DNA from: an uncultured Ruminococcus sp.
GTDB lineage: Bacteria > Bacillota > Clostridia > Oscillospirales > Acutalibacteraceae
Direction of reading: 5' to 3'
Length of the DNA stretch: 5,233 nucleotides
Assembly: GCA_902767125.1 (NCBI GenBank)
Contig: CACXGJ010000004.1
Span: 1-5,233 of the forward strand
Both the position numbers and the translations under genes were made by a program. Under the pieces are notes generated by a model, which did not search any database, was not told the origin of the DNA, and saw nothing but the letters and a program-made list of their open reading frames with translations. Position 1 is the stretch's first letter. Each line of letters begins with the position of its first letter. Positions 1 to 5,232 of the stretch are shown here, piece after piece.

Positions 1-1
1 C

Positions 2-709
2 GTACTTGACAAGTCAAGACCGAATACCCATACAGACAGATTTTCACTTGCAGTCATTCTTTTCAGACTGTTCTATATAGACCATCCCCTTGAGGGGCAG
101 TATACTATAAAATTTCCTCTTACAGATCAGATGGGTGCAAAGCTTTTCGGGGCAAATCCCATATTTGTGTATGATCCGAAAAATCTTGTAAACAGACCTG
201 ATCCTGATGCACATCCAAATGTCATAAGCAGATGGAATATGTTTCCGCCTGATCTTAATGCGGCGTTTACAAAGGCATTCACGGACGGGCTGAAAGATAT
301 TGACAGCCGTATTACAGAATTGCAGTGGATAGAGGTGCTTGTCCGTGCAAGAGGAATGCTGGTCAAAATAAACGGCAAGGAACAATTTGTTAATGCGTAT
401 CACCCCGAAACTCTCCCGAAAGAGTGCAGGATACTTCGTACAGAGGAAAATATTATTGCATTGGCTCCCGACAGTGTACTGTATCAGTGTCAGACTGACA
501 GATTCAGCGAGGATTATATTACTCCGTCAGGACTTGTCAGAGCAAGTCAGCGTGATAAAAATGTATACGGCTTGGGCAATCTTACCAATAATACTTGGAC
601 ACTTATCATACCCGATAAAGAGCCTGTTTCTATACAGCCGAAAGGCTTTGTACCATTGATTCCGGGAATAATCATAGATTTCGGCAACATAAAAGCAAAG
701 GTATTTTAA
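2..709 (+). CDS. TerY-P triad serine/threonine protein kinase, C-terminal part (5' end outside window)
   Basis: The open frame runs in from the left edge without a stop, so this is the last 235 residues of a longer protein; the Met at nt 131 is internal (residue 44 of the fragment), not a start. Seen: a kinase C-lobe with DRFSLAV (fragment residues 12-18, subdomain IX, helix F Asp) and SRITELQW (about 102-109, the subdomain XI Arg). Between them, a stretch with NPIFVYDP, NRPDPDAHPN and RW..FPPDL...F.KAFTDG resembles the C-lobe insert of YegI/COG4248-like kinases that occur beside TerY vWA and PP2C genes. The last ~115 residues form a beta-rich region ending in VYGLGNLTNNTW and FVPLIPGIIIDFGN, like the tail of the same kinases. 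The N-lobe and catalytic loop lie outside the window, so activity cannot be judged. Expected role: cytosolic Ser/Thr kinase working with the downstream vWA and PP2C proteins. Family assignment is from recalled motifs; kinase C-lobe likely, subfamily fairly likely. Confidence 0.8.
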   Translation, partial: VLDKSRPNTHTDRFSLAVILFRLFYIDHPLEGQYTIKFPLTDQMGAKLFGANPIFVYDPKNLVNRPDPDAHPNVISRWNMFPPDLNAAFTKAFTDGLKDIDSRITELQWIEVLVRARGMLVKINGKEQFVNAYHPETLPKECRILRTEENIIALAPDSVLYQCQTDRFSEDYITPSGLVRASQRDKNVYGLGNLTNNTWTLIIPDKEPVSIQPKGFVPLIPGIIIDFGNIKAKVF

Positions 710-713
710 CAGA

Positions 714-740
714 GTGGAGTGTGGAGAGTTGAGAGTTGAG
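714..740 (+). repeat. Purine-rich GTGGAG/GAGAGTTGAG short repeat at gene junction
   Basis: The stretch starts with GTGGAGTGTGGAG and ends with two overlapping copies of GAGAGTTGAG-like units. It spans the kinase/phosphatase junction, beginning 4 bases after the kinase stop. Its complement would read as NSQLSTLHS-like peptide, a pattern I associate with spurious ORFs from dispersed intergenic GAGAGTTGAG/GAGTTGAGAGT repeats in many bacterial genomes. It supplies GGAG boxes that could act as ribosome binding sites for the phosphatase. Whether it is a dispersed family member here needs the rest of the genome. Confidence 0.5.
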
Positions 741-1520
741 CTGAAAGGTGTAGCAAATGTGAGAGAGCTTGGAGGATACAGGACTGCTGACGGCAGGACT
801 GTTAAAAGCAATGTTCTTTTGAGAACGGGCAGACTTGACAATATATCCGATGAAGATAAATATATCTTGCAGAATAAATATCATGTCAGTGATGTAATAG
901 ATTTCCGTATGGATATGGAGATAGTAAAAAAGAATATCCCCAATAATTCAATTTATCATCATGTTAATATTATAGATGACAGCAGTCTCGGCAAAAAAGC
1001 CGATAAAGGCGGATTGTTCGAGATGAGTCCCGATGAATTTCTGCAATTCATTGAAACAGCGGAAAATCTCGGTATATTCGGTGATAATATGTACATAACT
1101 TTTCTTGAAAATGAGGTCGGACAAAAAGGCTACAGGGAATTTTTCAAAATTCTTCTTGAAGCAAAAGGTGCTGTATTGTGGCACTGCACGAGCGGCAAGG
1201 ACAGAACAGGATTAGCCGCAATGCTGATATTAAGGGCATTTGGAGCTGATGAGGAAACTATTGTAAAGGATTATCTTCTGACTAATGAATATAATTCCGA
1301 GAGAATAAAGAAAACAAGAAAGTATTTCCTTGAAAAGACGAATGATGAAATTATCGCTGAAAAGGCAGTGCTTTTGATGGACGGAGTAAGCGAAAAGCCT
1401 ATGATAAATGTTATTAAACATTTGAAAGAAAAATATAAATCCGTTATGGGGTATATAAATGATATTCTCGGAATATCAAACAGAGAAATCGACATTTTAA
1501 AAGAAAAATTTTTGATATGA
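714..1520 (+). CDS. Tyrosine/dual-specificity phosphatase (Y_phosphatase3 type)
   Basis: This is a Cys-based protein phosphatase with the P-loop HCTSGKDRTG at residues 157-166 (numbered from the GTG start): nucleophile Cys158, phosphate-binding Arg164, Thr165 after it. The N-terminal NVRELGGYRTADGR (15-28), LLRTGRLDNIS (35-45) and VIDFRMDMEI (61-70) are the usual order in the bacterial PF13350 family, and 268 residues is a normal length. No signal peptide or membrane segment is seen, so it should be cytosolic, acting on phosphotyrosine, phosphoserine/threonine or perhaps phosphoinositide-like substrates. The start is uncertain: GTG 714 has no good ribosome site, while TTG 729 has GGAG nine bases upstream (716-719); the first residues of the long form come from the short repeat. 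It begins 4 bases after the kinase stop and ends 19 bases before the vWA gene, so it is very probably in the kinase/vWA/PP2C operon. Phosphatase fold is confident; substrate is unknown. Confidence 0.88.
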   Translation: MECGELRVELKGVANVRELGGYRTADGRTVKSNVLLRTGRLDNISDEDKYILQNKYHVSDVIDFRMDMEIVKKNIPNNSIYHHVNIIDDSSLGKKADKGGLFEMSPDEFLQFIETAENLGIFGDNMYITFLENEVGQKGYREFFKILLEAKGAVLWHCTSGKDRTGLAAMLILRAFGADEETIVKDYLLTNEYNSERIKKTRKYFLEKTNDEIIAEKAVLLMDGVSEKPMINVIKHLKEKYKSVMGYINDILGISNREIDILKEKFLI

Positions 1521-1539
1521 AAGGACAGGTGTATAAATA

Positions 1540-2493
1540 ATGGCAGATTTCAGTTTGGACTTGGATTCGTTTGATTTCGGTGACTTTGACAGCCTTGAAA
1601 CAGGAGTGGATGTAAAGCAGCAGCCTACACCTACGCCTGATGTAGCTAATATAGTTACCAATCTGAAAAAAAGGGCAATGGTAGTATTTTTTGTGATAGA
1701 CATATCGGGAAGCATGAAAGGTGCAAGGATAGGTGCAGTAAACGATGCTATAAGAAATGTTATCCCCGAACTGCGTAAGCGTGAAAAGGGAAATACATCG
1801 GCTGAAATAAAAATTGCTGTTCTGGAGTTTTCTACAAGGGCAAATTGGAGGACATTGAGTCCCGAACCTGTTTCGACCTATAAATACAATGACATTGAAC
1901 AGGTCTATGGCGGTACAAATTACGGTACGGCTTTTGCGGCACTGAATGAAAAGCTCTCAAACAGACAATTTTTAAGCTCAACAGCAGGAGCATATACTCC
2001 GCTGATAATCTTTATGACAGACGGAAAACCCTCCGATATGGGACTTTACCCCGAGCAGCTTGCAATTTTGAAACAAAATAAATGGTTCAAACATTCAACA
2101 CGTGCAGGAATTGCAATTGAGGAGGGTGCATTGAGTCCCGAATGTAAGAGAGTTTTGCTTGAATTTACGGAGAATGAAAGCAATATATACGAGGCGAAAA
2201 ACACGGTTATTCTTGCAAAGCAGATAGAGCTTGTAACGCTGACAGGTGTAGACTTGGTAACACAGCAGGGTTCAATACAAAACAGCAGTACACCTGTTGA
2301 TACAACAGTAACACATACACCACCGCCTCCGTCCGTTCAGCAAAGTACACCGAAAGTTAATCTGAATCGTCCGTCATCATCACAGACACCACCACCCGCA
2401 CCGCCCTCAAATCCCACACCGCCTCCTCAAACAGCGGCAAGTCCGACTTTGCCGATAGGGGATATAGATTGGGAAAACGACTTTAATTTCTGA
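1540..2493 (+). CDS. TerY/YegL-like von Willebrand factor A domain protein
   Basis: A vWA domain spans about residues 45-240. The metal-ion-dependent adhesion site is complete: DISGSM at 54-59 (Asp54, Ser56, Ser58), Thr126 in YGGTNYGTA, and Asp161 in FMTDGKPSD. Family members of this type (TerY, E. coli YegL) are cytosolic and are thought to act as metal-dependent scaffolds linking a kinase and a PP2C phosphatase. Outside the domain are unusual parts: an N-terminal segment rich in Asp, Phe and Leu (residues 3-20, SLDLDSFDFGDFDSLE), a low-complexity Pro/Ser/Thr/Gln tail (about 250-306) with runs such as PPPP, and an acidic-aromatic end (GDIDWENDFNF, 307-317). No signal peptide is present, which argues against a secreted adhesin. 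The ATG is preceded by AAAGGACAGG (1520-1529), a usable ribosome site, 19 bases after the phosphatase stop. Domain call is firm; TerY-type role rests on the kinase and PP2C neighbours. Confidence 0.9.
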   Translation: MADFSLDLDSFDFGDFDSLETGVDVKQQPTPTPDVANIVTNLKKRAMVVFFVIDISGSMKGARIGAVNDAIRNVIPELRKREKGNTSAEIKIAVLEFSTRANWRTLSPEPVSTYKYNDIEQVYGGTNYGTAFAALNEKLSNRQFLSSTAGAYTPLIIFMTDGKPSDMGLYPEQLAILKQNKWFKHSTRAGIAIEEGALSPECKRVLLEFTENESNIYEAKNTVILAKQIELVTLTGVDLVTQQGSIQNSSTPVDTTVTHTPPPPSVQQSTPKVNLNRPSSSQTPPPAPPSNPTPPPQTAASPTLPIGDIDWENDFNF

Positions 2494-2513
2494 CAGAAAG
2501 AAGCGAAGTGCAA

Positions 2514-2936
2514 ATGTTGTTTAATCCTGTTGAAAAGATAGAATATATTCGTGGCTTTTATGATTTTGATTTAATTCATTTTGTTGTCACTAAAAAATAT
2601 GTTATCAAATCTAATGGTGACTTGCATATTTTTTATTATAAAGACAAGAGTCCTATACATTACAAAGAACTTCATTATTCTGTAAGTCCATCTGCTGTAA
2701 AAAGAGTTTTTCAGAAAGTTGACTTTGTTGTTCATCATTCAAATGTTCGTGTGCCATATTATGGTAGTAGTGGGAAAATAAAAATATACTATAAATTGTG
2801 GAATCGTGAAACTGTATATCGTGGTTTAGGATTGGGAATAGCAGTTCGCAACATTCCCATATTAGACATACCTTTAATGAAAGTGATTTTTGTAGAAAGA
2901 ATAATCAGCAATTTTATTTTGAAGTATGAAAAGTAA
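2514..2936 (+). CDS. Hypothetical protein, AT-rich, between vWA and PP2C genes
   Basis: I do not recognise this protein. It has 140 residues from ATG 2514; GTG 2508, two codons earlier and in frame, is an equally possible start. Neither has a clear Shine-Dalgarno box, so translation may be coupled to the vWA gene, whose stop is 20 bases before the ATG. It is rich in Tyr, Phe, Ile, Val, Lys and His, with alternating hydrophobic stretches that suggest beta strands (HFVVTKKYVIKS, DLHIFYYKD, GKIKIYYKLW) and a C-terminal part (IPLMKVIFVERIISNFIL) that may be a helix. No transmembrane segment, signal peptide, catalytic motif or metal site is seen. A hand count gives about 28% GC over 2521-2940, against roughly 35-47% in sampled lines of the PP2C gene, and codons are strongly A/T-ending, which suggests later acquisition. 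The same-strand position and short gaps (23 bases to the PP2C start) place it in the operon. Real gene likely; function unknown. Confidence 0.7.
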   Translation: MLFNPVEKIEYIRGFYDFDLIHFVVTKKYVIKSNGDLHIFYYKDKSPIHYKELHYSVSPSAVKRVFQKVDFVVHHSNVRVPYYGSSGKIKIYYKLWNRETVYRGLGLGIAVRNIPILDIPLMKVIFVERIISNFILKYEK

Positions 2937-2945
2937 AAAATATTG

Positions 2946-2953
2946 AGAGGTGA
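2946..2953 (+). promoter_or_regulatory. Ribosome binding site deciding the TTG start of the PP2C gene
   Basis: AGAGGTGA lies 6 bases before TTG 2960. It is the strongest Shine-Dalgarno match in the operon and is what selects the rare TTG codon. The encoded N-terminus then leads directly into the expected PP2C opening (HHIGNMHIQKNLPCEDFS), and the next in-frame ATG (Met15) would cut into that motif. Confidence 0.75.
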
Positions 2954-2959
2954 CGGAGT

Positions 2960-4105
2960 TTGAAAGATTATACAGCGATAAATGCACATCATATAGGCAA
3001 TATGCACATACAGAAAAATCTGCCGTGTGAAGATTTTTCCATGTCCTATGAAGATGATAAGATGGCAATAGCCGTTATAAGTGACGGTCACGGTGACAAA
3101 AACTGTTTCCGAAGCGGTAAAGGTGCAAAAATTGCCTGTGAAACGGCTGTTGAACTGTGTAAAAAATTTTATGAAACATCTGAAAGTATGGTCAGTGAGT
3201 ATGGTATAGGTGCATTGGAAAATGTCCTGAAAGGTCTTGAAGCGGAAATCGCAAAAAATTGGAAGCAGAGTGTTCTTGAAGATGCCGAGAATGAGCCTTT
3301 TACTGACGAGGAACTTGAAGGTGTTTCTGATAAAATGAGGGAAGTATACAATTCGGGTAAGAAAATTGAAAAAGCATACGGCTGTACACTGATACTTGCC
3401 GTGATGACGGAAAAATATTGGTACGGCTTGCAGATAGGTGACGGAAAATGTGTTTCGGCGTATGACGATGGAGTATTTGTTGAACCTGTACCGCAGGATG
3501 AAAATTGTGTGGCGAATTATTCAACATCACTTTGCGGTGAAAATGCAGAGCTGAATTTTATGCACTATTACAGTGATATAATTCCAAAGGGTGTGTTTGT
3601 ATTTTCTGATGGTGTTGAGGAGAGCTTTGACAGATCGGGCTTGTATAACTGTCTGTATTCGATAGATGTATGGCTCGAACAGGGAAAAACTGTTGCACTT
3701 GAAAGTATAAATGATCTTCTGCCGAAGATAAGCGAGGGCGGAAGCGGCGATGATGTCAGCATATCGGCAATATTATCGGCTGAAAAGGCACTTATGCCGC
3801 CAAAGAAAACTCCCGAACAGGTCGATGATCTTGTGAAAGCGTATGAGAATAATCTTGATAAGTGCAATGAGGACTTGGAAAATATTTATCATGAATTGGA
3901 TGCTCTTAACGATGAATTGAAATCAGCCAAGGAAAAGATATCTGAAATTGAGGAGAGGATCGTACATAAACAGGCTGATATCGAGGATTACGAGGAGGCT
4001 CAAAGCAAAGCCTATGCGAATATGGAAAAAGCCAAAAGGTATAAGGTATCTGCAAATAAATTCTGGGAAGCAAAGCTGAAGCAGTTAGGTATTATAAAAG
4101 AATAA
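2960..4105 (+). CDS. PP2C-family serine/threonine phosphatase with C-terminal coiled coil
   Basis: This is a metal-dependent phosphatase, expected to reverse the action of the kinase at the start of the operon. PP2C motifs are seen in order: Glu24-Asp25 in PCEDFS, SDGHGD at 41-46 (metal ligand Asp42), IGDGK at 159-163, VFSDGVEESF at 214-223 (Asp217), and GSGDDVS at 261-267 (Asp264/Asp265). The catalytic set therefore looks complete, with the domain at about residues 1-275. After it comes a highly charged helical stretch (about 286-360) with heptad-like spacing, predicted by eye to be a coiled coil, ending in a basic-aromatic tail (KFWEAKLKQLGIIKE). At 381 residues it is longer than a bare PP2C domain of about 250. 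There is no signal peptide or membrane segment, so it should be cytosolic. The start is TTG with a good ribosome site (AGAGGTGA). It is the last gene of the cluster. PP2C call is firm; substrate is inferred from the neighbourhood (compare E. coli YegK). Confidence 0.92.
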   Translation: MKDYTAINAHHIGNMHIQKNLPCEDFSMSYEDDKMAIAVISDGHGDKNCFRSGKGAKIACETAVELCKKFYETSESMVSEYGIGALENVLKGLEAEIAKNWKQSVLEDAENEPFTDEELEGVSDKMREVYNSGKKIEKAYGCTLILAVMTEKYWYGLQIGDGKCVSAYDDGVFVEPVPQDENCVANYSTSLCGENAELNFMHYYSDIIPKGVFVFSDGVEESFDRSGLYNCLYSIDVWLEQGKTVALESINDLLPKISEGGSGDDVSISAILSAEKALMPPKKTPEQVDDLVKAYENNLDKCNEDLENIYHELDALNDELKSAKEKISEIEERIVHKQADIEDYEEAQSKAYANMEKAKRYKVSANKFWEAKLKQLGIIKE

Positions 4106-4142
4106 TAAACAAGGAAATCTGCCACCGGGTAGAGAATGTAAT

Positions 4143-4198
4143 AAAAAACATTCGTATGCACATCGTTAGGTCTTTGAAGATGTGTACGGATGTTTTTT
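4143..4198 (+). terminator. Strong intrinsic terminator between PP2C gene and pnuC
   Basis: The 5' arm (4143-4164) and 3' arm (4179-4198) form 20 base pairs, including one G-U pair, with a 2-base bulge (4157-4158) and a 14-base loop (4165-4178). The lower part pairs an A6 run with the T6 run at 4193-4198, so the hairpin is followed by a U-tract and could also work for the opposite strand. It ends the PP2C operon and also sits inside the pnuC leader. Confidence 0.85.
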
Positions 4199-4206
4199 AT
4201 TTTGAC

Positions 4207-4212
4207 AGGAGG
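4207..4212 (+). promoter_or_regulatory. Ribosome binding site of pnuC
   Basis: AGGAGG, a perfect core Shine-Dalgarno sequence, lies 7 bases before ATG 4220. It decides against the upstream in-frame ATG at 4190, which lies inside the terminator stem and has no ribosome site. Confidence 0.85.
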
Positions 4213-4219
4213 AATTTTT

Positions 4220-4900
4220 ATGAAAAATCCGTTTAAGGCATTGACAAAATTTGAATGGTGTTTGTGGATAGGCTCGGTCATAGCGGTAACAGTATCTTTT
4301 TTGATATATTCGACGGACTATCTGACACTTGCCGCATCACTTATCGGGGTAACAGCACTGATATTCATATCAAAGGGCATGGTCATCGGACAGGTCATAT
4401 GTGTGATATTTGCGGTATTTTATGGGATAGTATCATATTTTTTCGGGTACTACGGGGAAATGATAACATATTTGTGCATGAGTGGACCAATAGCCATGAT
4501 GAGTGTCATATCGTGGATAAAGCACCCTTTTGAAAAATCTGCGGAAGTTAAAGTAAGCAAATTGAGCAAAAAACAGATCATTATTATGATAATATCAACA
4601 GCAGGAGTCACGGGAATATTTTATTTTATATTGAAATCACTCGGAAATGCAAATCTGCTGTTAAGCACGATCTCAATATCAACGAGCTTTGCGGCGGCAT
4701 ATCTTACATTCATGCGAAGTGCATATTATGGAGTCGGTTATGCCTTGAATGATGTGATATTGATAGGGCTGTGGACATATGCGACAGTGGATAATATATC
4801 GTATATGCCGATGACAGTATGCTTTGCAATGTTCTTCATAAATGATATATATGGCTTTGTGAATTGGCATAAAATGGAAAAAAGGCAGAAAATGCAGTAA
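4220..4900 (+). CDS. pnuC: PnuC-family transporter, probably nicotinamide riboside
   Basis: This is an integral membrane protein of 226 residues, the usual PnuC size. After a short N-terminal FKALTKFEWCLW segment come about seven hydrophobic spans, for example around WIGSVIAVTVSFLIY, LAASLIGVTALIFIS, VIGQVICVIFAVFYGIVSYF, IIIMIISTAGVTGIFYFIL and MTVCFAMFFINDIYGF. The C-terminal NDIYGFVNWHKME matches the conserved N..YG...W signature near the end of PnuC proteins, and YALNDVILIGLW fits the preceding helix. PnuC proteins import nicotinamide riboside by facilitated diffusion, with intracellular phosphorylation trapping the substrate for NAD synthesis. Relatives (PnuT, PnuX) carry thiamine or riboflavin, and no TPP or FMN riboswitch is visible here, so nicotinamide riboside is the best guess. 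It stands alone downstream of a structured leader and faces ilvC convergently. Family is confident; substrate is inferred. Confidence 0.88.
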   Translation: MKNPFKALTKFEWCLWIGSVIAVTVSFLIYSTDYLTLAASLIGVTALIFISKGMVIGQVICVIFAVFYGIVSYFFGYYGEMITYLCMSGPIAMMSVISWIKHPFEKSAEVKVSKLSKKQIIIMIISTAGVTGIFYFILKSLGNANLLLSTISISTSFAAAYLTFMRSAYYGVGYALNDVILIGLWTYATVDNISYMPMTVCFAMFFINDIYGFVNWHKMEKRQKMQ

Positions 4901-4905
4901 AAAAA

Positions 4906-4938
4906 GGGACTGAATGTATTCGAGATACCTTCAGTCCC
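4906..4938 (-). terminator. Shared terminator hairpin of pnuC and ilvC
   Basis: GGGACTGAA (4906-4914) pairs with TTCAGTCCC (4930-4938), and after one mismatch GTAT (4916-4919) pairs with ATAC (4925-4928), leaving a 5-base TCGAG loop. On the minus strand the stem is followed by a run of T (complement of the A-run at 4899-4905), so it is a canonical intrinsic terminator for ilvC. On the plus strand the following sequence is TGTATTATT, a weaker U-tract, so it may also end pnuC transcripts. Confidence 0.85.
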
Positions 4939-4965
4939 TGTATTATTGACCGTTAATTATAATGA

Positions 4966-5232
4966 TTAGTCGGCATATTTGTCAGTGCCGTTCCATGAAT
5001 ACATCTTACGGATTTCTTCGCCGACTCTTTCAAGCTGATGTTCAGCCTTGATAGCACGCATAGCATTGAAGTGTGCAAGACCGTTCTTGTTTTCGGCGAT
5101 CCACTTTGAAGCGAATGTACCGTCCTGAATTTCAGCGAGAACCTTTTTCATTTCAGCCTTTGTAGCATCTGTGATGATTCTCTTGCCTGTCTCATAGTCA
5201 CCGAACTCTGCGGTATTGGAGATAGAGTATCT
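4966..5232 (-). CDS. ilvC: Ketol-acid reductoisomerase, C-terminal part (5' end outside window)
   Basis: The frame is open to the right edge, giving the last 88 residues. The fragment begins RYSISNTAEFGDYETGKRI, which is the conserved SNTAE(F/Y)GD region of the knotted domain containing an active-site metal-ligand Glu. It continues with MKKVLAEIQDGTFASKWIAEN, NAMRAIKAEHQLERVGEEIRKMYSW, the standard end of the short (class I, about 330 residue) enzymes. The enzyme converts acetolactate (or acetohydroxybutyrate) to the dihydroxy acid using NADPH and Mg2+, the second common step of valine, leucine and isoleucine synthesis, in the cytosol. The Met at 5151 is internal, not a start. It is convergent with pnuC and unrelated in function to the kinase cluster. 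Confidence 0.95.
   Translation of the reverse strand, partial: RYSISNTAEFGDYETGKRIITDATKAEMKKVLAEIQDGTFASKWIAENKNGLAHFNAMRAIKAEHQLERVGEEIRKMYSWNGTDKYAD

Larger units (their letters stand above)
4106..4219 (+). promoter_or_regulatory. Structured pnuC leader, candidate attenuator or riboswitch
   Basis: Three hairpins can be drawn by hand. First, UCUGCC (4118-4123) pairs with GGUAGA (4128-4133) around an ACCG loop, with one G-U pair. Second, GAAUGU (4134-4139) pairs perfectly with ACAUUC (4148-4153) across an A-rich 8-base loop. Third is the long terminator stem at 4143-4198. The second and third share 4148-4153 and cannot form together, which is antiterminator/terminator logic. The T-run ends 21 bases before the pnuC ATG, leaving no room for a promoter after it, so pnuC transcription must cross the terminator. 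I could not match the leader to a known aptamer; the NAD+-II (pnuC motif) class is the obvious candidate by gene context only. A simple terminator for the PP2C operon with readthrough is the alternative. Confidence 0.5.

Noticed and set aside
131..709. Kinase-region gene starting at ATG 131
   Set aside because: The same frame is open to the window edge and encodes the kinase helix F motif DRFSLAV upstream of this Met, so it is a truncated larger gene.
527..884. Overlapping minus-strand ORFs across the kinase/phosphatase junction
   Set aside because: They are antisense to two well-supported genes, and their NSQLSTLHS-like segment comes from the short purine repeat.
1540..2493. Secreted or surface vWA adhesin with a proline-rich wall-spanning tail
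   Set aside because: There is no signal peptide, transmembrane segment or LPXTG motif, and the neighbours are cytosolic signalling enzymes.
4085..4100. Promoter for pnuC at TATTATAAA near the end of the PP2C gene
   Set aside because: The -10-like box is plausible, but no -35 box lies at 16-18 bases; the nearest TTCTGG is too far and weak, so it is not listed as a feature.
4190..4219. pnuC starting at ATG 4190
   Set aside because: That ATG lies in the terminator stem without a ribosome site, while ATG 4220 has AGGAGG at ideal spacing.
4106..4219. TPP or preQ1-I riboswitch before pnuC
   Set aside because: The TPP core elements (CUGAGA, and the UGAUCUGG...GCGUAGGGA part) are absent, and the first hairpin has only a 4-base loop, unlike the long preQ1-I loop with its A-rich pseudoknot tail.
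4966..5151. A complete 61-residue minus-strand gene starting at Met 5151
   Set aside because: The frame continues upstream with the conserved SNTAEFGD region of ketol-acid reductoisomerase; the Met is internal to ilvC.
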